Below, piece after piece: positions 1 through 10,700 of a stretch of DNA of 64,000 nt; within the stretch, counting starts at the first letter, position 1; every line of letters begins with the position of its first letter. Origin of the DNA: Frischella japonica (GTDB taxonomy: Bacteria > Pseudomonadota > Gammaproteobacteria > Enterobacterales > Orbaceae). Where the stretch lies: NCBI RefSeq assembly GCF_014489845.1, contig NZ_JABURY010000018.1, positions 1 through 64,000 on the forward strand. Reading direction: 5' to 3'. A program made the position numbers and the translations under genes. Below the pieces are notes generated by a model. The model did no database searches and was not told the DNA's origin. It saw only the letters and a program-made list of their open reading frames with translations.

Positions 1-1
1 T

Positions 2-460
2 AAATACAACCACGAGCATTTATTGGGATATGAGTTTTGCGTGTTACAGTCCAAACAATCACTTTACCCCGATTGTTTTGTTACCATCGTGCCAAGAAAT
101 CAATATATTGGGGTTCATTTTATCGATAATGAAGGAAGAACATATTTAAAATATCATTTTGGAGAAGTAAAAGAAGACCGCACCCTATTTTTAGAAGAAG
201 TTTGGTTTACGCAATACATTGTAGGAAACAGCAGTGAAGACGAAGAGTACCGGATTCACTTTGCATTTGATCAGGACGGAAACTATGCAGCCCGAAAATA
301 TATCGATTCTAAGAGGAAATACGAAGATTACGAAGGCAATCAAACACTGGACTTTTCCGGCTTATACGAAAAATATCCCGAATTTGGACAATACCAAGGC
401 ATCATCCAACTTGAACGCCCAGTATTGATTGATATAATTTCAGGGCATAAGCAACGATAA
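2..460 (+). CDS. Partial hypothetical protein, possible immunity-type protein (5' end outside window)
   Basis: The reading frame is open to the left edge of the window, so this is the C-terminal part of a longer gene; the first in-window start-like codon (TTG at 23) lies inside what looks like continuous coding sequence. About 152 residues are visible. They are acidic and aromatic-rich with no signal peptide or membrane segment, ending in SGHKQR. I recognise no family. Small acidic cytoplasmic proteins beside Rhs-like debris are often immunity proteins, and the Rhs-type fragment at 1322-1414 is nearby, so that role is possible but is only an inference from context. No terminator hairpin is obvious after the stop. 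Confidence 0.6.
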   Translation, partial: KYNHEHLLGYEFCVLQSKQSLYPDCFVTIVPRNQYIGVHFIDNEGRTYLKYHFGEVKEDRTLFLEEVWFTQYIVGNSSEDEEYRIHFAFDQDGNYAARKYIDSKRKYEDYEGNQTLDFSGLYEKYPEFGQYQGIIQLERPVLIDIISGHKQR

Positions 461-604
461 GGTTGCTGGGCTTTATCTATTGTTGAGAAGTGTAAAAACT
501 GGCTCAATAAGATATTCAGCCTGCATTTTTGAGTTGTATAAGCCAAAACATTCTGCTAATAGTTTTTTTCCATGTCATTTTGTTGTTGAATAGATGTTTT
601 CCCA

Positions 605-721
605 TCACCATTTATATTTGCTTTCGCGAATAGTTAACAAATTGTTTTTTTTATAAAAATTTCCCCGATCTTCAGGTGGGTAATTTTTGCCTTTATAGGT
701 CTTATATATGGTATCGTTTTT
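605..721 (-). pseudogene. Gene fragment, unknown family
   Basis: Between two stop codons the minus strand reads about 38 residues of protein-like sequence (including YKGKNYPPEDRGNFYKKNN and TIRESKYKW). It has no start codon and no ribosome binding site. The composition is much more protein-like than the surrounding AT-rich spacer, so I read it as the remnant of a small gene downstream of the lipoprotein gene at 736-1317. No family is assigned. Confidence 0.35.
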
Positions 722-735
722 TTATGTGTCTTTGG

Positions 736-1317
736 TCAAAAATATACAACACCTTCATTTCTAAATTCATTCCTCGCCCAGTCCTCATTTTCGATTATTG
801 GATAATATTTTTTTAATTTTTCATAAAATTCATCATTAGGTGGATAGGCTTCTTTATTTTCATAATGGTCATAGACTTCTTTATAATTTATACAATAAGC
901 ATTTTTACCCTTTATTTTTAAAGTATAAACATAAATTTCTTGGTAACGACTATATCTTAAAAAAGAATATCTATATTTTAATTTTTTTAATAAATCTGTG
1001 TCTGACATAACTGTCAATTCTCGTTGTAAATCTTGCCTATCTTTAGTTGTAAAATTAGGGATATTTTTCATAGCCCAATTGGGTAATTCCTGCCTGATTT
1101 CTTGTAATTGTTGCGGATCAAAAGCTTTGGGTTTAGGATTCCATAAAAGCGATTCGCTTAAACATTCGCAGCCTTCTTTTTCTATTCTTTCAGTAATATC
1201 ATAAGGAGTGGTTCCCCATATTTCATATCTTCCATCTTCTGTTTTGCACCACATATTTTTCATATAGCAACTGTTTAATAATGTGATTAGTAATAATATT
1301 AATAAAATATTTTTCAT
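736..1317 (-). CDS. Hypothetical lipoprotein
   Basis: A 193-residue protein beginning with a short basic start, a hydrophobic stretch and a lipobox-like LLNSC, so it is probably exported and lipidated at Cys17. The mature part is rich in Lys, Glu, Tyr and Asn and has several cysteines (CKTEDG, CECLSE). I do not recognise a domain. It lies immediately 5' on the minus strand of another gene fragment (605-721) and 3' of Rhs-type debris (1322-1414), which suggests a toxin-immunity neighbourhood where exported lipoproteins sometimes act as immunity proteins. That role is inference. Confidence 0.6.
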   Translation of the reverse strand: MKNILLILLLITLLNSCYMKNMWCKTEDGRYEIWGTTPYDITERIEKEGCECLSESLLWNPKPKAFDPQQLQEIRQELPNWAMKNIPNFTTKDRQDLQRELTVMSDTDLLKKLKYRYSFLRYSRYQEIYVYTLKIKGKNAYCINYKEVYDHYENKEAYPPNDEFYEKLKKYYPIIENEDWARNEFRNEGVVYF

Positions 1318-1321
1318 TGTT

Positions 1322-1414
1322 TTATAATTGAGGCTTAAAAGTTTTCATATCATTAGGTACACCCACAGGAGTTGAAGCACCTGTTATCGGATGCCTTGCT
1401 CCGTCGGCAGCAAA
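1322..1414 (-). pseudogene. C-terminal remnant of an Rhs-type polymorphic toxin
   Basis: A 30-residue open stretch, preceded directly by a stop codon, ends at TAA (1322-1324) four bases upstream of the lipoprotein start. It contains DGARHPITGASTPVGVP followed by NDMKTFKP. This DGxRHPxTGxxTPVGVP type of ending is, as I recall it, shared by C-terminal nuclease tips of Rhs and other polymorphic toxins. The rest of the toxin gene is absent, so it is a displaced toxin tip or degraded remnant, and it marks the left end of the window as a former Rhs/toxin array. Confidence 0.5.
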
Positions 1415-1431
1415 TCAGGCACCATCTATTT

Positions 1432-1566
1432 TTATTTATTAAATTCTATTTTTTTCCATTCTTTCCATCTCTTTTTTTCTGTAGGAGTATATTTTTGATT
1501 CAGCAAGTATTTGTATTTATCATTACATAGTTTATTATTCACTGAAGTTGCTTTATTTTTCTTGCT
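1432..1566 (-). pseudogene. Gene fragment, lysine-rich C-terminus
   Basis: An open stretch of about 44 codons follows a stop codon and ends at TAA (1432-1434). The product is Lys/Asn-rich with KYLLNQKYTPTEKKRWKEW near its end. No convincing start codon or ribosome binding site is present; a GTG inside the stretch is the only candidate. It sits directly beside the Rhs-type tip at 1322-1414 and could be part of a dead immunity gene. Function is not assignable. Confidence 0.3.
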
Positions 1567-1668
1567 TCATAAAATAGTTTAATACAATTTTTTTCATCAT
1601 TAATTACTCTTAAATTCCATCAAAGATGTGGGTGATATTTAAGGGAATCACCGTATGGTAACTAAAGG

Positions 1669-1796
1669 TTATTTTCCAATCTGAATATTATCCTTCAGGT
1701 AACATTCCAGACCGACAGGTATAAGCTTAATTTTTCCTGAGGGATAAAAACTATCTTTAAACACTATCATCCATATTTTTATTAATGTAAGAAATG
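1669..1796 (-). pseudogene. Possible remnant frame downstream of DKNYY-like lipoprotein
   Basis: Just after the stop of the gene at 1797, a different minus-strand frame stays open for about 40 codons. It encodes protein-like sequence (FYPSGKIKLIPVGLECYLKDN) ending at TAA (1669-1671). There is no ribosome binding site for an independent start. It may be the tail of a neighbouring lost gene or an out-of-frame extension. The evidence is weak. Confidence 0.25.
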
Positions 1797-2441
1797 TTAT
1801 TTTCCATCACCAAAATATTGTTCTCTCAATGCTGGATCTGTAAAAAGACATCTATCGTCAAATTCTTTATCAAACTCTTCACGACTTTTTATAGGCTTAT
1901 CAGTAATATAAATATAATTTTTATCTAAACCAATCGTTTCGTCCCATTCTGAATCATGTCGGATCTCATTTTTCGTTCTAAACGTATTAACATCGGCACC
2001 GTCTATTTTTTTTCCACCGTAGTAGATTGCATTTTCAACACGTAAGTAATCTCCTCCTAACACCGCATAATCTGAAGATGAGCCAGCTATAAAAAGTTCA
2101 CTATTGACTTGAGAATAGCAGGTATAAATATAGATATAGTGTTTATCTTTGAAATAATACTCACTTTGCATACCTTCGTTATATCTTAGATAGTAATTAT
2201 TATTAATCTTTTTTCTATCCTCTATGTCATTAAACAGCAAATCAAATGTTTCTATATCAATTGTTTTGCTTACGGGTTGATACATTTTCGTTTTTGGATT
2301 ATAAATTGTTGAATAATAGAGTGTATCTGTTGTTTTTTTTGCACACCATGAATTAGGAATTTGAATATTCCATTCGTTACCATTCTTAACAAGAAATGTA
2401 GAACGAGTTTTTGTAACAGCATTATCGCAGGCTGTTACCAA
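1797..2441 (-). CDS. DKNYY-like lipoprotein, signal peptide out of frame
   Basis: A 214-residue frame whose first usable start is TTG at 2441, giving MVTACDNA. This is clearly the end of a lipoprotein signal peptide (lipobox LVTAC), so the true start should lie upstream. The mature part has repeated Lys/Asp-Tyr elements (FKDKHYIYIYT, GLDKNYIYI) and YGGKKIDGADVNTF, typical of the DKNYY family of exported proteins, often found as toxin-associated or immunity-like lipoproteins. The gene at 2600-3250 is a likely paralogue. Whether this copy is expressed depends on the shifted start region (see the next entry). Confidence 0.6.
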   Translation of the reverse strand: MVTACDNAVTKTRSTFLVKNGNEWNIQIPNSWCAKKTTDTLYYSTIYNPKTKMYQPVSKTIDIETFDLLFNDIEDRKKINNNYYLRYNEGMQSEYYFKDKHYIYIYTCYSQVNSELFIAGSSSDYAVLGGDYLRVENAIYYGGKKIDGADVNTFRTKNEIRHDSEWDETIGLDKNYIYITDKPIKSREEFDKEFDDRCLFTDPALREQYFGDGK

Positions 2442-2484
2442 AAAAATGGATAGTAAATAGATGATTATTTTTTTTATTTTTCAT
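2442..2484 (-). other. Frame-shifted start of the DKNYY-like lipoprotein
   Basis: Upstream of 2441 the same frame continues as KIKKIIIYLLSIFLVTAC, a perfect lipoprotein signal peptide. It is closed by TGA, and that TGA overlaps an ATG at 2484 which is in another frame. Removing one A from the A-run after the ATG would give MKIKKIIIYLLSIFLVTAC. This is either an inactivating indel, a phase-variable tract or a sequencing error in a homopolymer. Confidence 0.55.
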
Positions 2485-2599
2485 AATTAGTTGATATTAA
2501 ATATCTCTCCTTAATAATAGTAATTCGTTCCACTTTTACCAAACCAAACCCCCTTTTCAATATGATAATGAAAGATCATTTGGATTGGCTCCTAATAGA

Positions 2600-3250
2600 T
2601 TAGTTCTCTTCTGGAAAATATTGTTGTTTTAACTTAATTTTAATAGTACTTTCAATATCTAAAGAATTAAATTCAGAATAGGATAATCGCTCATTCCTTA
2701 TATAAAGATATTTTTCATCATAACCTAATTCTGGATGATTCGCATTTGCTGGTATAACATTAAAATATTTAGCTTCAACGTCTAATAACTGCCTTGCATT
2801 CCAAAAAACGGTCTGGTTATCTTTAATATATTGTCCTACAACTTTATAGTTTGAAAATTGCAGAGGTAAGATAGAGATATTAATATCTGTAGCAAAATCA
2901 GCAATAGCATATATATTTTTATTATCAGAAAAATATTCAGTTGAATCTATACGATGAAAACTACTTTCATTCAAAACATCATTAAGTAATTTTATTTTCA
3001 ATTCAGGAAAGTGTAAATCGTAAACTCTATTTTGATAACCATAAGCAATTGTTCCTCTGGGATATCCAGGATATTTATATTGTAAGTAATAATTACCTTG
3101 TTTATCTTTATATAGGATATCTTTTACCTGAATATATTCAGAATTAACTTGTTCTAAATGTATTTTTTGTGTTTTTATATCATTTGAACGGCTGTTACAT
3201 GAAATAGTTAGTAACATTAATATAAAAATTATTTTTTTTGCATTTTCCAT
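2600..3250 (-). CDS. DKNYY-like lipoprotein
   Basis: A lipoprotein of about 216 residues. The open frame reaches 3289, but the internal Met at 3250 gives MENAKKIIFILMLLTISC, a textbook lipoprotein signal peptide, so I choose that start; no strong ribosome binding site favours either. The mature protein has the DKNYY-like pattern of short repeats (YKDKQGNYYLQY, SDNKNIYAI, YDEKYLYIRNE) seen in the neighbouring gene, so the two are probably diverged duplicates. Family members are exported proteins of unknown role that I associate with toxin or conflict loci. Function is not assignable from sequence. Confidence 0.6.
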   Translation of the reverse strand: MENAKKIIFILMLLTISCNSRSNDIKTQKIHLEQVNSEYIQVKDILYKDKQGNYYLQYKYPGYPRGTIAYGYQNRVYDLHFPELKIKLLNDVLNESSFHRIDSTEYFSDNKNIYAIADFATDINISILPLQFSNYKVVGQYIKDNQTVFWNARQLLDVEAKYFNVIPANANHPELGYDEKYLYIRNERLSYSEFNSLDIESTIKIKLKQQYFPEEN

Positions 3251-3377
3251 AGTTTTATATTTATTGGTCCGTATTTGTTTTATCATCATAAACCCAAAAA
3301 TCTTCAGAATTATCTAACAATTTACCTAATGTTCAACTTGCCACAAAAACAAAATAACTTTCCAGAAGATACTGTTT

Positions 3378-4727
3378 TTAGATTTTTTTAGAAGATAAAG
3401 TTTTATGCTCCGTCGTTTTTTGTAAAGAATCAATTTCATCTGATATAACAGATTTTAAAGGAACGGCACCAACCGGCAATGCTTTTTCAATAATTAATTC
3501 TGAACCTTGTTTTGCTAGCCATTGCTGTAATTTGGTAAAATCACTACACCAAAGGGTTTCAATATCACTATCACGTTGTTGATTGTTTTCGGAAGTCAAT
3601 TTAACTGCTCGTACCTGCATGCGTGCCACCTCAGCGTTAGCGGCTAACTCTATGCCGTAACCAGGTGTAGAAGGATTACGCAAAACTAATCGCCCATCTT
3701 TCGCCCACTGTGTATCCATTCCGTGTCGTACTTCATATCCTAAGCTAGCCAGTCCCTGTAAAATAACTTGCTGTCTGTACATCGCTTCGGTTTTTTCTGT
3801 GATTTGTGCCAGCGTATGTTCGCAATTATCTATTAATATTTTCAATTCTTTAACACTCATCGTGTCAAGTTTATTAAAATCAAAATCTAAAGGCTCCGTT
3901 GTTTTTTGTTGTAATTCAGCGATTAATAATTCCAATTGTGCTTGTAAAACTCCACGTTCCTTGGCCTCATTAACCGCTTGAGCTAAGTCTAGAATAATAC
4001 TATCCAGTAGTAGTTTCTTACGGTTAGGTTGTAACTCCTGCTCAATGTTGTTTAAGCGCTCAATAAATACATCATAAACTTCTTTTTGTTCAAGTGATAA
4101 TTCTGCAAGATAGTGTTCAATTTTTTGTATATAAGGGTCTTTTTGCAATGCAATATTTTGTTGTTCTAACCAGCTTGCAAAGGTTTGCGTGGTGTTATCA
4201 ACCACCATACGATTGAGCAAAGCTTGTTGCTTTTCGGAAAGTTCTTTGGTGTTTTTAGGCATGAGTAAATTAAAGGCTTTCGTTAAAAGCTGATTAACAT
4301 TCCCCTGATATTTACCTTTAATCGCTTGCTGTAATTCGTTATTGAATTGATCGGAGCGAACAACTTGTTTATTATTTAATAAATTAATGAGAGCTTTGAT
4401 ATTTTCTTTTGCTTGCTTTTCTTCAATAGCTTGCTGACTTTTGGCAGCGACCTTTAATTGTCGACGTTGTGCGATATCGTCACTTAGACTGGTTATTTCA
4501 ATCGGTACAAGTCTTTGTATGTCTGAGAAACGTTGCTCTTCTAACATTTGATCAAAGGTTTTTCGTTTTGCAATGATTGTTTCATAAAACTTTTCATCTG
4601 TTTCATTCAGCTTATCCATTGCTTTTTGCCATTGCTTAATCGATTGATCCAGACGGGCCAAATGCCCTTTGCTGGTAGCCATCATTTCTTCTAGCGTAAC
4701 AATTCTGACAACTTTTGGGCCACTCAT
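3378..4727 (-). CDS. Coiled-coil protein, last gene of operon A
   Basis: 449 residues, almost entirely helical with long heptad-like stretches rich in Gln, Glu and Leu (about residues 20-320). A short globular tail (about 325-430) includes GYEVRHGMDTQWAKDGRLVLRN and an aromatic/charged segment ending in EHKTLSSKKI. The N-terminus MSGPKVVRIVT is distinctive, and I recall similar starts in uncharacterised proteins. It has no signal peptide or membrane helix. Its ATG overlaps the stop of the 2085-residue helicase gene by four bases (ATGA), implying translational coupling and probably a stoichiometric partner. I infer an adaptor, sensor or structural component of operon A; no enzymatic motif is visible. 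Confidence 0.7.
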   Translation of the reverse strand: MSGPKVVRIVTLEEMMATSKGHLARLDQSIKQWQKAMDKLNETDEKFYETIIAKRKTFDQMLEEQRFSDIQRLVPIEITSLSDDIAQRRQLKVAAKSQQAIEEKQAKENIKALINLLNNKQVVRSDQFNNELQQAIKGKYQGNVNQLLTKAFNLLMPKNTKELSEKQQALLNRMVVDNTTQTFASWLEQQNIALQKDPYIQKIEHYLAELSLEQKEVYDVFIERLNNIEQELQPNRKKLLLDSIILDLAQAVNEAKERGVLQAQLELLIAELQQKTTEPLDFDFNKLDTMSVKELKILIDNCEHTLAQITEKTEAMYRQQVILQGLASLGYEVRHGMDTQWAKDGRLVLRNPSTPGYGIELAANAEVARMQVRAVKLTSENNQQRDSDIETLWCSDFTKLQQWLAKQGSELIIEKALPVGAVPLKSVISDEIDSLQKTTEHKTLSSKKI

Positions 4728-7700
4728 TGACTTACCTCGGATGTTAATACAGTTTCAACCAACGTTTTTAAACGTTTCTTTTCTTGTTCTTTATTTTCAT
4801 ACCAATTATGTGATGAAATACGTATGATATTAGGAATTGCACGTTTTAAAACCGATTGTCGCCAAATTTCACGCGATCTAGCATGATTTAACAATGAGTG
4901 AATTGGTGCATCACATTCAATCCCAATACTGTATAGTTTCGTTGCTGGGTCTTCAATCGCAAAATCTAACGCGAATACACCATTACCTGATTGACGCATA
5001 TACCCTACCCCCAAAGACTGGATATAGGCTTCTACATCATCAAGAAAAGCATCTTGTTGCATAGTCTCTGTTCTATCAATAACAAACTGGCTATAACCCG
5101 TAACTCGATTAAGTAGATCTTTACTGTAGTCAAATTTACCTTCTGACAATGCTTTAGCATAAGCTAAATAGCATTGTAAATAATCCCTAGGTGTAGTTGG
5201 GCTCTGTTTGCCAGATAACATATCAGAAATATCGTCTATCGGCATTGAGGAGACTAAAATTATTTTCTTACGAGCTCGTGTAATGGCCACATTAAGCCGC
5301 CTTTCTCCCCCCTGTTGTCCTAATACGCCAAAATTACGTCTAAAGATTCCTTTCTCATTGCATCCAAAAGTTGTCGAGAACACAATAATGTCACGTTCAT
5401 CGCCTTGTACATTTTCAACATTTTTAATAAAAATGGACATATCTTCGCCGTTGTCCATACGTTGATTTTCTTCTTTGAAGATGGTGGCAAACGTTTCATC
5501 TTCAGCTGCTTTTTCATAAAAGAACTTTTCAATTAAGTCTGCTTGCTTTTTATTAAATGTAACGACGCCTATAGAAGGACGTTTGCCCGATGACTGCTGC
5601 CAAATATTGTCCACCACTTGAACAACTTTTTTGGCCTCTTTTAAATTTGTTTGTTGTTCATATACTCCATTAGCCCATATATACTCTAAAGGCTGTGCTT
5701 GTTTAATCGTTTCTAACGGATGCCGAACGGGTATATTTAGTTGATTCATATAGAAAGCAGCATTCGAATAATCAATTAACTCTCGATATTCCGAACGATA
5801 GTGAATTTGCAAGCCTGTAGTTGGTAATACTGAACGAGCAAGTTGTAATAAATCAGGACAATCCGTAATTTCTTTTGAGTCCCATTTGCCTTGTAATACC
5901 TCTTGTTGTTCTTCATCGGTTAATTCAGCGCTTAAATTAAGATCTAAATCTTCCTCAAGCTCTGCTTGAGCACTAAAGAAAGAGCTAGGTGGCATTTGCT
6001 TTTCATCCCCACTCACGACAGCCACTTTAGCGCGATAAAGTGATGGTATTGCATATTCGACAGGCATTTGTGAAGCCTCATCAAAAATGACCACATCGAA
6101 CAAGCCTGCTTTTAAAGGCAATAGCCGACTCACAATATCAGGATTCATTAACCAAATGGGTCTTAAACTCATAAGCCCTAACTGCACACCTTGTTCTACA
6201 AACTCACGCAATCTTCTTGCACGCTGCCCGGTTAATCGTGTAATATCTTCCCATTCTCTAGCACTCGCTAACTTACCGACAGGAATATTGTGCGTAAATA
6301 AGGTTTTATTTAATTCACGGATCTCTTCATCAGCTGAGGCTAAAGCCTGAATTTGTTGTTGAATTTCATCCTCATTGGTTAGCAGTACAGGATTATCTTG
6401 CTCAATACGTGCTTTCCATGTCTGTTTAGCCTCATAATTTAATAGCTGTCTAAAACTTTTATCAAGCGCTGTCATAGGTAAATGAGTTAAGTCTTCCTGA
6501 TAAAGCCTTAAACGTTCAAACAACTTAATAGCTTTGGCTGATAATTGTGGAACACGTTTTCTAAAATATTGGTAAGCTTCAAGAGTATCAAGTGCACGGT
6601 TAATTTCTATCAGCAATAGAGGAGAAATTTCATTTTTTTCGATAGACGTTTTGCAGTTTTCATAGAGTGTATCTTCAAAATAACTTACTAACGGCAATAA
6701 TGCCTCTAAAGAAGCTTTACGTGAAGCATATCTTTCAAAAGCGGTATGATAATCATTTAATAAGTGTTCGAATGCCACTTTACTTCGTAAGACTGACTTT
6801 TCAACTTCTTCACAGTGAGGTGCCGACATAATTCTTTTAGCCCATTCTTTTACCTCTTGCAAACTTGTTAATGTTTCATTGACGACATTTTTTATATTCA
6901 GGTTTGTACGATTATCAGGTACTGGCAATTGTAGTCTAGCGCATATAGTTTGTATCTCTTGACGAATAGGGCGATATTCTTGCTCAAGCAACAATGCATT
7001 ATAAAGTTTAGGAATGACCTCCAAATTCGGCAACTCACCTTGTAATGCTAAAAATGCTAATAATGCCTGTTTTGATCTATAACGTTTAATACTTAAGAAA
7101 CTATACCATGACCTAGGCATTAACATCAGTCGAGCTTTGTTTGATAAATCATTTAACTCATTTAACTCTAACAAACAAAGTTTAAGGGATAAATCACACC
7201 AACTGCTTTCATTTAACAGTGCTAAGCGCTCTTTCAATAGAGTCAGTTGGTTAATTAGTAAATCGCCTTCTAACACAGCGGAAGCATCAGCACCCAGCTT
7301 AAAAAAAGGCAACCATTTTACTAAACGTGCGCGAATACTTTCTGTGATCGCCAGAAAATGATTCCCCTCTGCTTCAATCCATTGCTGGTAGGGTTTTGGG
7401 TTGTCTACTTCAAAGCGCGTATGATTAGTCAACTGACTCATTCTTAGCTGTTCAACACTTAAAAAATGGCTAAAGAATTTTTTAAAATCTTCTAGTGTAG
7501 CTAAATCATGGGAAAATACTTTTAAATGAATTAGAGGACTATTTTCGTAACAGGCAGGCAACCAAAAACGCACTAGTGGTGCACACTCATTTTCTAATGT
7601 TATTAACTGTTGTGGATCGCAATCACTTATCACTGATCTTATTTGAGGCGCTGCAAATAACTGATAGTTTTTATCAATACCAATTAAATCAGCAATCAAT

Positions 7701-10700
7701 TCTCTATAACTTAACCCCGTTTGAGGATCTTGTTGATGTAGTGCCTCGTGATGATTATCTAAACGATTTTCTAAATCTGTAATTTTGGCTGCAACTAGTT
7801 TACGTTTTTCGATCCAATCCGTTCTTTCAGGGAATTTAAATAATAATCCCAGTTGTTCTCGTATACTACTAATCACCGAATTTCTATTTGCATTAACATC
7901 ATTGACCATAATACTGCGAGAATCTAGCCCTTCCGCGGCTAAGCGTTTATATACTACCTCTAATGCTGCTTTTTTCTGGCAAACAATCAACACAGTTTTA
8001 TTTCGGCCAATCGCGTCGCCCACCATATTTACAATGGTTTGGCTTTTTCCTGTCCCTGGTGGTCCTTCAATTAAGAGTCCTGAGTCTTGTCGTGCTTGCA
8101 AAACGGCATTTTCTTGCGAAGGGTCACTGGACACTGAAAAATAGCGATCTAACTCTGCCGGCTTTTCAGGAATTTCAGCAACTGCTTGATAAGGCTTTAA
8201 ACGTAGTGCTGTTTCTAACGCAGTATTAACAGGTGATAATTTCTTTAAACGGTTAAGTTCTTCACCGATGGATTGACCTAAAAAGTTTACATCAAATAAC
8301 ACAGCCGAACATGCAATGCAGACTTCACTAAGTTCAGTGTCAAAATTAATAGGTAGATTTTGCACTTGCCGAGACGATACACTCCCCAAATTAGTTAATG
8401 TATCCATAACTTCGAGTGTCGTCAGCGCAGATCTCGCTAATAACTCATCTATAACGCTTTTCCAATCTTCATACAACGCCTTTCCCAACATACCTTCTAA
8501 TGCAGGATTAACCCTGATTTCTTCACGTTCATTATCAAATGCTAAAGTAATACGATTGGGAACGCCCATATCATAATTAAGTGTAATGGGCCAAAGTAAT
8601 AGCGGAGCAATACGAGGTAATCGATTGCTATTAGGCTCTTGATAAAGCAAAAAAGGGAATCCCATGTACAATCCATTAATCCCTGTATCTCTTCTACAGA
8701 GATTAGATTGACGGTATAAATTACGCAATTGATACTCGATAAAGTTGTTGGCTTGAAAGGCTTCCAGATCAATAGCTTGCGGTCGGCTATTGCGCTGTAC
8801 AATATGATCTAACAATTTATTGGCAGACGTTCTTTCTGTACCTAATAAATTAATATCGACACGCGCAGTGTACATTCCTAGACGCATTCTCACTAAAGGG
8901 CCTTTTAATATAGATGTAGTGACTTTTTTATGGAAAAAATCAATAATCTGAGAGGTATACTGCCGTTTGTGGGGCTTAACCCATTTTTCAGGTCCAATAC
9001 TTAATAAAACCAACAATTTCGGTAATGGCATGCGTTTTTCAAGACGGTATTGTTCTGCCCATTGGTCGACTTCATCCAAGCCCGTGCTGGCAAATCCCTC
9101 TATTCGTTCATTTAACTGTTGATAAAGCGTCAAACGCGGTTGCGCGATTAACCTTCTTAACGCCTCATCATCAACCATATCAATGTTTAATTTCTTTCCT
9201 AATGTGAGTGACTCTTTAAGTACTGTATCTAATGATTTAAACTGCCCAAGCTCAGCACTGAGTAAAACAATGAAATCCTCTTCGCTAATGCTGCGCCGCT
9301 CTAATAATGACAGTAGCCCTGCGTTATTTGCATCCGGAAACAGGGCGTTTTTTTCCGACCATATGGCTGCTAATTGGGCTCGAGAAGCCGAGAGCAAATG
9401 GATTCTTAAAACTTCTTCATCCAGTTTTATTTGTAAGTTCAAAGCTCGCTGACGAACCGTATTAGCTCGCTCATGTAAATGCCATAACCACACCTCAGAT
9501 GCTTTTAGTATACTTGGAATACCCCCTGAAATAAGCTGGTATCCGTCACTAGGATGTTGCAATAACCAATTTGGCGTTACAATATTACCGGCTATAATGA
9601 GTGGCATATCAGGATTTAAAATCTTTAATACCACCATCAATTGCATATCCGATGTTAAATCCGGCTTACGCATAATCTCTCTGATAGTGGCTAGACTCGT
9701 GGCATCAAAATCTGTTTGCTCTAACCATGTCACCAAATTACCTCGAGACAAAAGCTCGGTCGCCTCTTGCCAATTAACCGGGTTAGCTGCATTTAATGCA
9801 AATACTTTAACTCTATGGTAACTTTTTCCACCCAAGGAAATACTTCTATCGAGATCAACTTCTTGCGCAGTCGCTTGCACCATTTCGGGAGCAGCTACAT
9901 CCTCGCCGTTAATCCACGCTTGAACTTCAGACCATTGCCAGCGACGATGATGATCTTTAGCCAATAGTCCTCTTAATAGCAACTGTAGCCGAGGGTCTAA
10001 TGTGGTTGGAATATCTACACCACTGGCCAGTACTTGAATGATAAACGCTTGTGTATTTACGCCCTCAAAGCATTTACCTTGTGTCAATTGCTCTAGTAGA
10101 ATAACGCCCAAGCTCCACCAATCAGAAGCGACACTTACACCACCTGCTACAACTTCTGGCGCAGTATAAAAAGTAGTTGCCAAAGGCGATATAACTTCTA
10201 GATCAAACTCTGAGAGCCTTGCTGAACCAAACCCCGTAATCACTAAATCCAGAGGTTCTTTTGTACGCACTAATAAGTTATTAGGTCTTAAATCACAATG
10301 ACGTAAACCGGCTGCGGTAAACGCATTTAGTGCTTGACCTAGCTCTGTCATGACATGGCGAATAGTATCCATATCATTAATGACCATACCCAGATCAGCT
10401 AATACTCCACCTGTTAATTCTTCTGCTACAACATAAGCTTGATCGTTCCAACGACCTTTAGTAATAATTTCTGGCACATGCTCACGAGGAAGGTTACGCA
10501 AGACTTCATATACATCAATATTTGGCTCAGCACCGGTATGATAGAGCGTTAGAACTGCACGTTTTTCATCATGTAATCTTTTGACCAAATAACGTTCACG
10601 CACGCCATCGGTTTGACTAATAAGTTGCAGTAACTGCCAATCATCAATGGTGGTAATATCAGACTCTGTTATGGTTTCTTCTTGGTTAGAAGGTATTCGT

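Noticed and set aside
5208-5465. 85-codon plus-strand frame inside the helicase gene
   Set aside because: Lies opposite conserved helicase motifs V and VI; no ribosome binding site or domain.
7785-8144. 119-codon plus-strand open frame inside the helicase gene
   Set aside because: It is antisense to the conserved Walker A region of the SF1 helicase, so it is a shadow frame with no independent signals.
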